From positions 62,001 to 126,000 of the forward strand of contig NZ_KB903817.1 in assembly GCF_000379825.1 (NCBI RefSeq): 64,000 nucleotides of DNA, in the 5' to 3' direction. A program made the translations under genes and the position numbers. The notes beneath the pieces were generated by a model. That model was not told where the DNA came from. It saw only the letters and a list, made by a program, of their open reading frames with translations, and ran no database searches. Shown here piece by piece: positions 1 through 9,069 of this stretch (position 1 is its first letter; every line of letters starts with the position of its first letter). This DNA comes from Longispora albida DSM 44784. Its GTDB lineage: Bacteria > Actinomycetota > Actinomycetes > Mycobacteriales > Micromonosporaceae.

Positions 1-61
1 CGTCGGCCGTGGCGCCGTCGTCCGTCCTGACCTCGAACGGGCCGAGCATGTTGATCTGCAT
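1..61 (-). CDS. SARP-family regulator, N-terminal fragment (cut by window edge)
   Basis: Reading leftward from an ATG at 61, the first 20 codons give MQINMLGPFEVRTDDGATAD, the beta-strand opening typical of SARP/BTAD transcriptional regulators (usual form M-x-I/V-x-x-LGPLEV). The rest lies outside the window. It is divergent from the XRE/NB-ARC protein at 193 with about 130 bp between them. A second in-frame ATG at codon 5 is an alternative start. The family call rests on this short segment only. Confidence 0.55.
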   Translation of the reverse strand, partial: MQINMLGPFEVRTDDGATAD

Positions 62-192
62 CCGCCCGATTCTGCCACGGCGATCCGGCCCCTCCGGCTG
101 CCGAGAGCCGCCCCGGTAACCGGGTCCATAGAGGACGGTGATGTAGAACACTGGCGAGTAACATTGAACAACCTGAAAAGTAAGGTGTTGCG

Positions 193-2976
193 GTGATCAC
201 GGCGCGGACCAGACAGGAACTGCTCGCTGAGCTTGGCCGGCTGCGGGTACGCGCGGCCCGGGGCACAGGCAGGGCGCAGGTGTCCCTCAGGGACCTGGCC
301 CGCGCCACCGGTGTACCGCGCAGCAGCCTGAGCCAGTACCTCAACGGCCAGGCGCTCATGCCGGGCGACGTGCTGGACGCCGTGGTGCTGGCCCTCGGCG
401 CGACACCCGCCGAGGCGCGCGAGTGGGCCGAAGCCTGGGAACACGTCACGGCGGAAACCCTGCGCCCAGCCGTACCGGCCGCGCAGCCCGCGCCCGCCAC
501 GCCCTCCCGCCCGCCGGTACGCCTGCTGCCCGCCGACGTGGCGGCGTTCACCGGCCGGGCCGGGACTCTGTCCGAACTGGATGGGGTGCTCGCCGCCGGT
601 ACCGGCTCAGCTGTGGTGATCACGGCCATCGCCGGCACGGCTGGCGTCGGCAAGACCGCGCTGGCCGTGCACTGGGCGCACCGGGTGGCCGGGCAGTTCG
701 AGGACGGCCAGCTCTACCTGAACCTGCGCGGCTACGACCCCGGCCAGCTCGTCACAGCCACGGCAGCCCTGGAACGGCTCCTGCGGACGCTCGGCATCGA
801 GGCGATCCCGCCGGACCTGGACGGGCGCAGCGACCTGTTCCGCAGTACCCTCGCTGGCCGGCGCATGCTCCTGGTACTGGACAACGCGCGCTCTGCTGAC
901 CAGATCCGGCCGCTGCTGCCCGGTACACCGGAAGTCCTGGTCCTGGTCACGAGCCGCGACGACATGGCGGGCCTGGTCGCGAGGGACGGCGCGCGCCGGA
1001 TCGCCCTGGACCGGCTCAGCGAGGCCGAGGCGGTCAGCCTGCTCCGCCAGCTGCTGGGCGCCGACCGGGTGCTCGGCGAGCCGGAGGCCATCGCCAGCCT
1101 GGTCCGGCTGTGCTCAGGCCTCCCGCTGGCGCTGCGGATCGCCGCCGAGCGCGTGGCCAGGCTGGGTGACCTGCCGGTGGCGGAGCTGGTCGCCGAGCTG
1201 CGCGGCGAGGGGCTGGACGGGCTCGACGCCGGCGGTGGGCCGCTCACCGATCTGCGCGCGGTGTTCTCCTGGTCCCACCGGGCACTGCCCGCTCCGGCCG
1301 CCCGGCTGTTCGTCCTGCTGGGTGTGGTTCCCGGCCAGGACTTCGATGTGGAGGCGGCGTCGCGGGCCGCCGGCGTCACGTTCGCGGAGGCCCGTTCCCT
1401 GCTCAGTACCCTGGCTCGCGCGCATCTGGTCGAGGGCACCGTCCCCGGTCGCTACGCGATGCACGACCTGCTGGCCGAGTACGCCGCCGAGCTGGTGGCG
1501 GGCCAGCCGCACGAGGCCGAGGAGGCGACGACCCGGCTGTTCGGCTGGTACCTGGCACAGGCCAGGGCAGCTGTCAGCCTCGTACGCCCCGATGGCCTGT
1601 GCCTCGACGACGGCCGGGCGGACAGCGAGCCGGTGTCGCCCATGGACACCGCCTCCGCGCTCGCCTGGCTGCGCACCGAGGAGGACAACCTCGTCGCCGT
1701 CGCCCGCCGGGCGATCGAGCGAGGCCGGCCGGAGATCGCCTGGCTGCTGCTCGACGCGATGCGCAACTGCATGGCCGTCAGCGGCCGGCACGACGAGTGG
1801 CTGGCCGTGGCGGAGACGAGCCTGACGGCGGCCGCTGCCGCTGACGAGGCGCCGGCCCAGGTCGCGATCCTGCTGGCCATGACGCATCTCCGGTTGATGC
1901 GCGGCGAGTTCCCGGCTGCGCTGCGGCACTGCGAGGTGGCGCTGCCACTGGCCGAGTCCTCCGCGATGCCGGCCTACGAGGCCGTGATCCACAGCGCGAT
2001 GGGCGGCGCGTACATCACGATGGGCGAGCTGGGGGTCGCGACCGAGCACTATGTCGCCGCGCTGGCGATCAACCGCCGCTCGGGTCCCCGGGAGATGCTG
2101 CCGCTTCACCTGGCCAACCTGGGCCGGGCGCGCGGCCAGGCAGGGGACCTGGCCGGCGCCGCCGGATACCTGACGGAGGCCGCCGCACTGTTCACGGAGC
2201 TGGGCTCGGACATCGGCCTGGCCGTCACCGTGCACAACCTCTGCAACGTGCACCTGATGCTCGGCCAGCTGGACCAGGCCAGGGAGCACGCGGTGCGCGG
2301 CGTGGCCATCCAGCGCAGGCTGGGCGACCCGGCCAACCTGGCCGACAGCCTCCACCTGCTGGCGCTGGTCGACACGAGGCGCGGCGACACCGGGCAGGCC
2401 TGGCTGGCGGCACACGAGGCCGTCACGCTCGTCCAGGGCGACGTCGACCCGCTCGCCGAGGCCATGTGCCGGAGCATCATCGGCGGGGTGCACCTGGGCC
2501 GCGGCGAACTGGGCGACGCTCTCCGCGAGTACCAGCTGGCACTGGATCTGGCCCGGCAGATCCAGGCACACCTGGCCGAGGCGAACGCGCTGAGCGGCCT
2601 GGCCAAAGTCCACCGTGACCTGGGGCAGCACGACGCGGCACTCGGCTGGGTCACGCAGGCGATCGCGTGCGCGCGTGCTGCCGGTGAGCCGGTGGACGGG
2701 GACTTCGCGATCCTCGCGTCCATCCACAACGCCCGTGGCGAGCACGACGAGGCCACCGGCTACGCGGAGCAGGCCGTGGCCGCCGGGCGGAGCCAGAACA
2801 AGCCGCTGACCATCGCGGATGGGCTCATCGAGCTGGGTGTGGCGATCGTGGCGAAGGACGTGGGCGCGGCCGGGGCACACTGGCGGGAGGCGCACGCGAT
2901 CCTCACCGAGGCCGGCTCACCAGAGGCCAGCCGGGTCCTCGCCCTGCTGACCGCGCACAACCCGGGGCTCGCCTAG
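193..2976 (+). CDS. XRE-type HTH / NB-ARC ATPase / TPR regulator
   Basis: A 927-residue STAND-type protein. Residues about 1-75 form a helix-turn-helix (DLARATGVPRSSLSQYLNG). An NB-ARC ATPase follows, with Walker A GTAGVGKTA near residue 150, Walker B-like MLLVLDNA near 230 and a GLPLALR motif near 315. The C-terminal half, from about residue 480, is TPR-like helical repeats (many A-x-x-x-L-x-x-L-G units). GTG start with AAGG about 8 bases upstream. Family members act as ATP-dependent signal-responsive transcription factors; the signal is unknown. Unlike AfsR-type proteins it carries an XRE-like HTH and not a SARP winged helix. Its TAG stop overlaps the stop of the convergent LuxR-type gene in a shared CTAG. 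Confidence 0.85.
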   Translation: MITARTRQELLAELGRLRVRAARGTGRAQVSLRDLARATGVPRSSLSQYLNGQALMPGDVLDAVVLALGATPAEAREWAEAWEHVTAETLRPAVPAAQPAPATPSRPPVRLLPADVAAFTGRAGTLSELDGVLAAGTGSAVVITAIAGTAGVGKTALAVHWAHRVAGQFEDGQLYLNLRGYDPGQLVTATAALERLLRTLGIEAIPPDLDGRSDLFRSTLAGRRMLLVLDNARSADQIRPLLPGTPEVLVLVTSRDDMAGLVARDGARRIALDRLSEAEAVSLLRQLLGADRVLGEPEAIASLVRLCSGLPLALRIAAERVARLGDLPVAELVAELRGEGLDGLDAGGGPLTDLRAVFSWSHRALPAPAARLFVLLGVVPGQDFDVEAASRAAGVTFAEARSLLSTLARAHLVEGTVPGRYAMHDLLAEYAAELVAGQPHEAEEATTRLFGWYLAQARAAVSLVRPDGLCLDDGRADSEPVSPMDTASALAWLRTEEDNLVAVARRAIERGRPEIAWLLLDAMRNCMAVSGRHDEWLAVAETSLTAAAAADEAPAQVAILLAMTHLRLMRGEFPAALRHCEVALPLAESSAMPAYEAVIHSAMGGAYITMGELGVATEHYVAALAINRRSGPREMLPLHLANLGRARGQAGDLAGAAGYLTEAAALFTELGSDIGLAVTVHNLCNVHLMLGQLDQAREHAVRGVAIQRRLGDPANLADSLHLLALVDTRRGDTGQAWLAAHEAVTLVQGDVDPLAEAMCRSIIGGVHLGRGELGDALREYQLALDLARQIQAHLAEANALSGLAKVHRDLGQHDAALGWVTQAIACARAAGEPVDGDFAILASIHNARGEHDEATGYAEQAVAAGRSQNKPLTIADGLIELGVAIVAKDVGAAGAHWREAHAILTEAGSPEASRVLALLTAHNPGLA

Positions 2977-3551
2977 AGCCAGCCGCGTTCCTTGGCCAGG
3001 GCGGCGAGCTGGAAACGGTTCTCCGCGCCGAGGCGCTGCATGAGTTCTGCCACGTGCCGGCGGAAGGTCCGGACGGACACCCCGAGCTGGCGGGCGGCGA
3101 CCTCGTCCTTCGGCGCGCCCTGGAGCACGGTGAGCAGGTGCAGGTCGGCAGGCTGGGGCGGGGCGGCCAGCGCGGTCTCCAGGTCCGCGGAGTGCAGCCA
3201 GGCCTGGTCGAATAGGTCGGCCAGTGTGGACACGATGCCCGGGTTGCGGATCAGCAGCGCGCCAGCCCGGCCGTCGGACGGGTCGAGCTGCACGAAGGCC
3301 CTGGTGCGGTCGTGCAGGACGACGGTGCGGTTGTAGTCGCTGCTCACCCTGACCTGGTACCCGCTGCGCTGGAGATCCCGGTAGTAGTCGAGCAGCGTTG
3401 GCACGCTGAGCCGGGAGGTGTGGAGGATAGTCCGGTAGATCACGCCCCGCCGGAGGTTGTACTTGGTGCTCGCGTAGGAAGCGCCCCGCTGGAAGGCCAG
3501 CGGCGTCTCCGCCTTCGATGACCGGACCTCCCTGGCCGGGGCGTCGCGCAT
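2973..3551 (-). CDS. LuxR-type helix-turn-helix regulator
   Basis: 192 residues. The last 60 residues form a GerE/LuxR-type HTH (DEVAARQLGVSVRTFRRHVA then LMQRLGAENRFQLAALA). The N-terminal 125 residues resemble the non-receiver sensor part of a common actinomycete family of small LuxR-like regulators: no phosphoacceptor Asp arrangement is visible, so it is not a classic response regulator. The signal and targets are unknown. It is convergent with the NB-ARC gene (4-base stop overlap) and lies 13 bases downstream of the GNAT gene on the same strand, so the two may share a transcript. Confidence 0.75.
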   Translation of the reverse strand: MRDAPAREVRSSKAETPLAFQRGASYASTKYNLRRGVIYRTILHTSRLSVPTLLDYYRDLQRSGYQVRVSSDYNRTVVLHDRTRAFVQLDPSDGRAGALLIRNPGIVSTLADLFDQAWLHSADLETALAAPPQPADLHLLTVLQGAPKDEVAARQLGVSVRTFRRHVAELMQRLGAENRFQLAALAKERGWL

Positions 3552-3564
3552 CTCGGGCCCGCCG

Positions 3565-4554
3565 CTAGCCCGTGACGAGCTTCATCGCGTGCATCGTCTC
3601 CACGGCGCGGAAGCCGAACCGTTCGTTGATCGTCCGCATCGCGTCGTTGACCTCCGCCGTCCACGTGTGCACGTACCTGGTCTGCGGGAAGTGCTCGGTG
3701 AGCTGCCCCAGGTTCGCGGCCTTCGCGACCGTGCCGAGCCCGTGCCCGCGGTGTGCGCGCAGCACGAACGTGTCGTCCTGGATGACGTGCGCCGGGTCGT
3801 CGCCGGGCACGAACATCATCGAGTACGCGACCGGGCTGCCAGCTGGCCCCAGGACGAGCGCCGTCACCAGCCCGTAGCCCTGGTCGGCGAGCCGCTGCTG
3901 CCCGGCGGCGACTTCGGGTCCGGTACGGACGGGCGGCTCCAGGCCCAGGTCGCCGGTCGGCACGTCCCGGCCCATGAGCGTCTGCATCTCGGCGAACGAG
4001 TCCAGCCACCGGGCTGGTGGCACGCCGACCCACGCCACGGTCGAGTAGCCGTCCGGCACGTCGTGCGCGGGGACCGTGGCCGGCAGTTCGAGCATCAGCC
4101 GTTCTTCGGTGTGGGCGCTCACGAATCCGTGCCGGAGCAGGAACCGGCCGCCGTCGGAGTCCTCGATGGCCTGCTTGCCCGGGATGTTCAGCTCGCCGGT
4201 GATCAGCGTCCGGCCCTGTGACCCGGCCACGTCGAGGCTGTGGCGGAGCAGCGCGCCGCCGACGCCACGGCCCCGGTACTGCGGTGGGACGTTGACGTCG
4301 AGTTCTGCGGCGGTCGGGTTGCTCCGCTGGGGGAGGTCGAGCAGCGCGGTACCGAGGCACACGTCCCTGTCCCACACCCCGAACCCGCGCCGGTCCATGT
4401 TCGGGTTGCTGTCGTTGAACCGCAGCGAGGACAGCAGCGCCGTCTCACCCGTCACGAGCGGGCTGACCCGGCCGGCCGCCGCTCCCGCGCGCATCGCCGC
4501 GTACCAGGGCCCGGCCTGGGCGGAATCATGTGGATCGAGTTCGATGATCTTCAC
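3565..4554 (-). CDS. Tandem-GNAT N-acetyltransferase
   Basis: 329 residues from the GTG at 4554. Two GNAT modules in tandem: motif A of the first is VPPQYRGRGVGGALLRHSLD and of the second is VLRAHRGHGLGTVAKAANL, both with the acetyl-CoA pyrophosphate-binding Q/RxxGxG/A pattern. The end (TINERFGFRAVETMHAMKL) is the usual motif B region. An upstream TTG at 4596 would add 14 residues of low-complexity sequence (RAPGRGRNH), so I prefer the GTG followed by KIIELDPHD. Substrate unknown; relatives include aminoglycoside- and mycothiol-related acetyltransferases, but nothing here fixes that. Confidence 0.8.
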   Translation of the reverse strand: MKIIELDPHDSAQAGPWYAAMRAGAAAGRVSPLVTGETALLSSLRFNDSNPNMDRRGFGVWDRDVCLGTALLDLPQRSNPTAAELDVNVPPQYRGRGVGGALLRHSLDVAGSQGRTLITGELNIPGKQAIEDSDGGRFLLRHGFVSAHTEERLMLELPATVPAHDVPDGYSTVAWVGVPPARWLDSFAEMQTLMGRDVPTGDLGLEPPVRTGPEVAAGQQRLADQGYGLVTALVLGPAGSPVAYSMMFVPGDDPAHVIQDDTFVLRAHRGHGLGTVAKAANLGQLTEHFPQTRYVHTWTAEVNDAMRTINERFGFRAVETMHAMKLVTG

Positions 4555-4614
4555 AGCCGGATGATTCCGCCCGCGTCCCGGCGCCCGCAACCCCAATTCA
4601 CCGGATCCCGGGAC

Positions 4615-5262
4615 TCAGCCCCGGTACCGCTCCAGATGGACGACGCGCGACCGGTCCCGCCGGCCGGGGTGCCGGGGCTCCGCCGCCGCGTACCCGACCG
4701 ACACCAGCAGCGCGATGGCCAGGTCTTCGCGGCCGTCGACGCCGATCGCCTTCTTCACCGCGTCCTCGTCCCAGCCGTTCATCGGCGAGGTGGCCAGGCC
4801 GAGCTCCGTGGCGGCGAGCATGACGAAACTGGCCGCGATCATGGCGTCCTTGACCGCGTACTCGCGCAGCAGGCCCCGCTGCTCCAGCCCCAGCTGGAAC
4901 GCCTCGGACGCCGCGCCGAAGCCCGTGCTGAACTCGGCGTTCCACGCTCCGAGCCGCATCGCCTGTTCGTGGACATCGCTGTGGTCCTGCCGCCACGACC
5001 CGGGCTCCGCGACGAAGACCAGCATCACCGGGGCCTCCTGGGGCTGGGGCTGGCCGCCGGTCGCGAGGGTCAGCGCTGCCCGTCCCTCCGCCGAGGACAC
5101 CACGACGATCGCGCGGTCCTGGAGGTTCCAGCTGGTCGGGGCCTCGTTGGCCAGGTCGAGCAGCGCGTCGAGGTGCGCGGCCGGTACGGGGTCCTGCCGG
5201 TAGTGCCGGACTGTCCGGCGGGTACGGATGGATTCTGCGACCGAGAGAATGTGCTGCGTCAT
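4615..5262 (-). CDS. Nitroreductase-family FMN oxidoreductase
   Basis: 215 residues, the usual length for NfsB/YdgI-like flavoproteins. The FMN phosphate-binding start SIRTRRTVRHYRQDPVP, the APTSWNLQ motif near residue 45 and the late GLATSPMNGWDEDAVKKAIG segment are all present. Predicted NAD(P)H-dependent reduction of nitro or quinone compounds in the cytoplasm. It is divergent from the HxlR gene at 5346 across an 83-bp region holding a palindrome, the standard arrangement in which an HxlR-type sensor of electrophiles or aldehydes controls a detoxifying reductase. Confidence 0.85.
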   Translation of the reverse strand: MTQHILSVAESIRTRRTVRHYRQDPVPAAHLDALLDLANEAPTSWNLQDRAIVVVSSAEGRAALTLATGGQPQPQEAPVMLVFVAEPGSWRQDHSDVHEQAMRLGAWNAEFSTGFGAASEAFQLGLEQRGLLREYAVKDAMIAASFVMLAATELGLATSPMNGWDEDAVKKAIGVDGREDLAIALLVSVGYAAAEPRHPGRRDRSRVVHLERYRG

Positions 5263-5302
5263 GCCTCTAACTATTGGGGAGTCGCTCTCTATCGGGAAGT
5301 AG

Positions 5303-5316
5303 GCACTTAATAGTGC
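5303..5316. promoter_or_regulatory. Candidate HxlR operator palindrome
   Basis: GCACT-TAAT-AGTGC, a perfect 5-bp inverted repeat with an AT-rich centre, unusual in this GC-rich setting. It is midway between the nitroreductase and the HxlR gene and so could repress both. Function inferred from position. Confidence 0.5.
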
Positions 5317-5345
5317 GCTACTCTCCTCCGGGTACGCTCGGTCCC

Positions 5346-5729
5346 ATGCAGACGATCGTCGCGTCCTCCGGCCTCCCCGCCGACGTGTACTCCGCCAAGT
5401 GCCCCACCCGGCAGGTCCTCGACCACATCGCCGGCAAGTGGACGATCCTGATCGTCGACGCCCTGCTGGCCACCGGCACGATGCGGTACTCGGACCTGAG
5501 CCGGCGGATCGGCGGCGTCTCGCAGAAGATGCTCACCCAGACGCTCCGTCAGCTCGAAGCGGACGGCTTCCTGACCAGGACCATCCACCCGACGATCCCG
5601 CCGCGCGTCGAGTACGAGCTGACGCCGCTCGGCCGCAGCCTCGCCGTCCCGATCGCCGCGCTCCGCCGGTGGACGGAGGAGCACATCAACGAGATCGAGG
5701 AAGCCCGGTCGGCCGGCACCGCCAGCTGA
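5346..5729 (+). CDS. HxlR-family winged-helix transcriptional regulator
   Basis: 127 residues from ATG 5346. Has the family signature: an early Cys in YSAKCPTRQVLDHIAGKW, then the winged helix MRYSDLSRRIGGVSQKMLTQ and the wing ending PPRVEYELTPLGRSL. The conserved N-terminal Cys is the redox/electrophile sensor in characterised relatives (HypR, YodB). The upstream in-frame start at 5274 would run through the divergent promoter, so I use the ATG. It probably regulates the divergent nitroreductase. Confidence 0.9.
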   Translation: MQTIVASSGLPADVYSAKCPTRQVLDHIAGKWTILIVDALLATGTMRYSDLSRRIGGVSQKMLTQTLRQLEADGFLTRTIHPTIPPRVEYELTPLGRSLAVPIAALRRWTEEHINEIEEARSAGTAS

Positions 5730-5754
5730 CCGGGCTTCCCGGTACACAGTGGAT

Positions 5755-8700
5755 CTACCTGGTCCGGTAGGCCTTGTGGATCGTGCTCTTCACCGAGGAC
5801 CCGTCGGTGCCCTGCGCGCTGAGCCGCAGGGCCACGTCGCCGGCCGTGGCCGGGTGCTGGATCTGGGCGTGCCAGCCGGAGGCGTCGCAGATCATGCGCG
5901 GTGCCTGCCAGGTGGTGCCGCCGTCGAAGGAGACCTCGACGACCGGCTTGCCGGCCACCGAGCCGTCGGCGGTCACCGTCCGGACCGGAAGCCGGAGCAT
6001 CTTCCCGGCCGGGGCGTAGCCCTCCTCGTCGAGACGCGGCGAGGCTTCCACGGCGATGGCCCGGACCGGGGCCACTGTCTGCGTCGTGCCCGAGCGGAAG
6101 GTCCACTCGGACGTGATCCGGTCGCTGACGGGTGCTGTCGGGTCGGCGAACTCCATCACGAGCCGGTAGCCGGACGAGGTCTCCTCGGGGAGGTACAGGC
6201 CGATGCCGTTCGGGTTGGTGTCCTCGACGAGCTTGACGCCGTTGCGGTACAGCGTGTTCTTCGCGGTGACGTCCGCGCCGATCCGGCGGGCGACCCAGCC
6301 ATCACCCGCGCTGTACAGGTTGTTGTAGGCCACGAACGCGTCACCCTGCCGCCACATCGTGCTGCGGACGACACCCGGCCCGAACACCGGCTCCACGGGG
6401 ACCCGGTACTGGTACCTGCGCCCGGGCAGATAGGTCAGCGCCGTGTCCGTGTTGAAGTGGACCTCGCCGGACCGCTCGCCGAACCGCAGGACGCTCTGGG
6501 ACCACGTCATGCCCTGGCCCAGGTAGTACTCGGTGCGCGTGGTCCGGGGCCTGGCCGGCGCCAGGAACCCGGACTCGCCGATGAAGAAGGGCTTCGGCAG
6601 GCCGGGTACGTTCGGGAACGCCTCGTACTCGATGACCGGGTACCCCGGATCGAAGCCGGGGGTCGTGACCCGCACGGTCGCCAGGTCGGCGCGCTGCACC
6701 GCCGTCGACAGGCCGGTGGGCAGCTGATCGGCGGCCCAGGCCAGCCGGTAGAAGTACGGGCTGTCCGCCGGCTCCACTCCGCCCTGGACGAAGGCGGTGC
6801 TGACCAGGCTCTTGATCCGGCCAGGCGGCGGCGGTGGCCCGATGTGGAGGGAGTAGAGGTCTGTCGTGCCGCCGATCGTGAGCGTGCTCGGGCCGTACGA
6901 CCCGCCGAAGATGGCGTACTGGAGTGTCACGCCGAACAGCTTCGCGCCGGAGTCCGGGACGCTCGGCTGGAGTCTCTTCGCCTGCCCGCCCTGCATCTCG
7001 ATGGTCGTCGAGCCGGTCACGTCGAACACCGGCTGCGACAGGAAGCCGTACCGGCCGTCGTTGCCGATGATGGTGCTCCACAGGTCGTAGCGGCCCGGCG
7101 GCACGCGGAACTCGAGCGCGCCGTCCGGCAGCACGGTGTACGTGAAACGCGCCGTCTCGTCGTAGGGCGTCAGCCACGGGGAGGCGAACCGCACGTCCCA
7201 GCCTTCCGGCACGATCGTGCGCACCGTGACCAGGACCATGCGCCGCTCGCGGTGCACGGTCAGCGGGTTGGTCAGCACGAGGTCACCGGCCGTCGCGACG
7301 ACCCGGCCCGCGTACCAGCCGTCCGGCCCCTCGGCGCGCGTGTCGGCCGTGACGGTCACCTCGGCCGTGCCGCCGGCCGGTACGACGACCTGCGCCTTGT
7401 CCACTGTGAACATTCCGGCCGGCGCGGGCTTGCCGTCCGGCCCGGTGCCCTCGGTGCGCACGGTCAGCGTGACGGGAGCGGTCCCGTCGTTGCGGTACGA
7501 GGCCGTGCGCTTGAGCAGCTCGTCATCGGCGTGCGGGAACTCCTGCACGCCGAACGACAACGCCCCAGCCGTGGCTAGGACGGTCTGACTGTGCGCCCGG
7601 GCCACGTCGAGGCGGCCAGCCCCGACGCCATGCACGGGCTGGTCGAGGGGCTTCGCGGTACCGATCAGCACGTTCTTGATCTGCTGTCCGGTCCACTGTG
7701 GATGCTGGGCGGCGAGGATGGCCGCCGCGCCCGCGACGTGCGGTGTGGCCATGGATGTGCCGCTCATCTTCGTGTACCGCTCGTCGATCGGCGGCCCGAG
7801 TTCTGCCCGCGCGGCCCGGGCCGCGACGATCCCGACGCCCGGCGCGGAGATCTCGGGCTTGATGGCCCCGTCGTCGGAGCGCGGCCCGCCGCTGCTGAAG
7901 GGCGCGACCTTGTCCGCGCTGTCCACCGCACCGACAGCGAGCGCGGCGTCGGCGGTGGCCGGTGACGACACGCTGTCCGGGCCGCTGTTGCCCGACGCGA
8001 CGACGAACAGCGCGCCGGTCTCGGCCGACAGCGTGTTCACCGCCTCCTCGACGGGGTCGACGCCCGGCGAGTCCATCAGCCCGAGGCTGATGTTGACCAC
8101 CTTGGCCCGCTGCTCGACCGCCGCCCAGCGCATCCCGGCGAGGATCGCCGACTCTGGGCAGCCGAAACGGAAGCAGACCTTGCCGATCGCGAGCTTCGCC
8201 CCGGGCGCCACACCCTTGTACTTCGCCCCAGCCCCCGCGATGGTCGACGCGACGTGCGTGCCGTGCCCGATCGTGTCGTCCGCGTCGGGGTCCGGCGAGA
8301 AGTTCTGCACGGCGGCGAGCCGCCCGGCGAGGTCGGGGTGCCCGGCGTCGACGCCCGTGTCGAGCACCGCCACCGTCACGCCGGTGCCGTCATGCCCGGC
8401 AGCCCACGCCTGCGGCGCGCCGACCTGCGCGACACTGCGGTCCAGCAGCGGCTTGCGCATGCCGTCCAGCCACAGCTTCTGGGGCGCTGCCAGCCTGGCC
8501 TTGCTGCGACCGGCCCAGAAGCCTGCCGCGTCCTTCTTCAGAACCTTCTGGCTCGTGTACCCGCCAGAGGCCCGCAACCCGGCACCCGCCGGCACCAGCA
8601 GCGGCACGTCGGCCCGCCGGTCGTCCGTGTAGCCGGACTCGATCAGGGTGGTGACGTCGAACAGCCGGGGATCGAGCCGCTCGGCCCGCACCTCGGCCAG

Positions 8701-8988
8701 GGCGTCGCCGGGCACGACCCGCACGCGGCCCTTCTCGCGCGTGAGGACGTACCCGACCCGTTCGCGGCCGGGTGCCATCCGCACGGTGACGTGCTCGCCG
8801 GCGACGATGACCCGGTCGCCAGTGATCAGGGTGACCGCCTCGATCCGGCTGGCATCCTTGCCGCTGCCGAGGTTGCCGTTACTGGTGGTGCCGGGCGCGG
8901 CGCTGGCCACGCCGCCAGGTAACGCTGAGGCGGCCAGTGCGGTCGCGACCAGCGCGACTGACCAATGTGGACGTTTCAGTGGACGCAA
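5755..8988 (-). CDS. Secreted subtilisin-like (S8) serine peptidase
   Basis: 1077 residues from a TTG at 8988 that has GGAGGG 9 bases upstream; a longer frame from 9042 lacks a ribosome site. Signal peptide LRPLKRPHWSVALVATALAAS... with a likely cut after GVASA. Pro-region to about residue 185, then the S8 catalytic domain: Asp210 in VAVLDTGVDAGHPDL, His242 in DDTIGHGTHVAST, the oxyanion Asn in VVASGNSGP and Ser412 in MSGTSMATPHVAG. The 600-residue C-terminal part is beta-rich. An extracellular protease, convergent with the HxlR gene. Confidence 0.9.
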   Translation of the reverse strand: MRPLKRPHWSVALVATALAASALPGGVASAAPGTTSNGNLGSGKDASRIEAVTLITGDRVIVAGEHVTVRMAPGRERVGYVLTREKGRVRVVPGDALAEVRAERLDPRLFDVTTLIESGYTDDRRADVPLLVPAGAGLRASGGYTSQKVLKKDAAGFWAGRSKARLAAPQKLWLDGMRKPLLDRSVAQVGAPQAWAAGHDGTGVTVAVLDTGVDAGHPDLAGRLAAVQNFSPDPDADDTIGHGTHVASTIAGAGAKYKGVAPGAKLAIGKVCFRFGCPESAILAGMRWAAVEQRAKVVNISLGLMDSPGVDPVEEAVNTLSAETGALFVVASGNSGPDSVSSPATADAALAVGAVDSADKVAPFSSGGPRSDDGAIKPEISAPGVGIVAARAARAELGPPIDERYTKMSGTSMATPHVAGAAAILAAQHPQWTGQQIKNVLIGTAKPLDQPVHGVGAGRLDVARAHSQTVLATAGALSFGVQEFPHADDELLKRTASYRNDGTAPVTLTVRTEGTGPDGKPAPAGMFTVDKAQVVVPAGGTAEVTVTADTRAEGPDGWYAGRVVATAGDLVLTNPLTVHRERRMVLVTVRTIVPEGWDVRFASPWLTPYDETARFTYTVLPDGALEFRVPPGRYDLWSTIIGNDGRYGFLSQPVFDVTGSTTIEMQGGQAKRLQPSVPDSGAKLFGVTLQYAIFGGSYGPSTLTIGGTTDLYSLHIGPPPPPGRIKSLVSTAFVQGGVEPADSPYFYRLAWAADQLPTGLSTAVQRADLATVRVTTPGFDPGYPVIEYEAFPNVPGLPKPFFIGESGFLAPARPRTTRTEYYLGQGMTWSQSVLRFGERSGEVHFNTDTALTYLPGRRYQYRVPVEPVFGPGVVRSTMWRQGDAFVAYNNLYSAGDGWVARRIGADVTAKNTLYRNGVKLVEDTNPNGIGLYLPEETSSGYRLVMEFADPTAPVSDRITSEWTFRSGTTQTVAPVRAIAVEASPRLDEEGYAPAGKMLRLPVRTVTADGSVAGKPVVEVSFDGGTTWQAPRMICDASGWHAQIQHPATAGDVALRLSAQGTDGSSVKSTIHKAYRTR

Positions 8989-9069
8989 GAGTGCGCTCCC
9001 TCCAACAGTGTTGATCACTGAAGGAACGCGTTGCCCTCGCACAAAGGTTGCCCGTTAACTGCTGCCGGG

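Noticed and set aside
1114-2895. Long minus-strand open frame of 593 codons under the NB-ARC gene
   Set aside because: Antisense shadow: Arg/Gly/Pro/Gln-rich without domains; the plus-strand frame has clear NB-ARC and TPR sequence.
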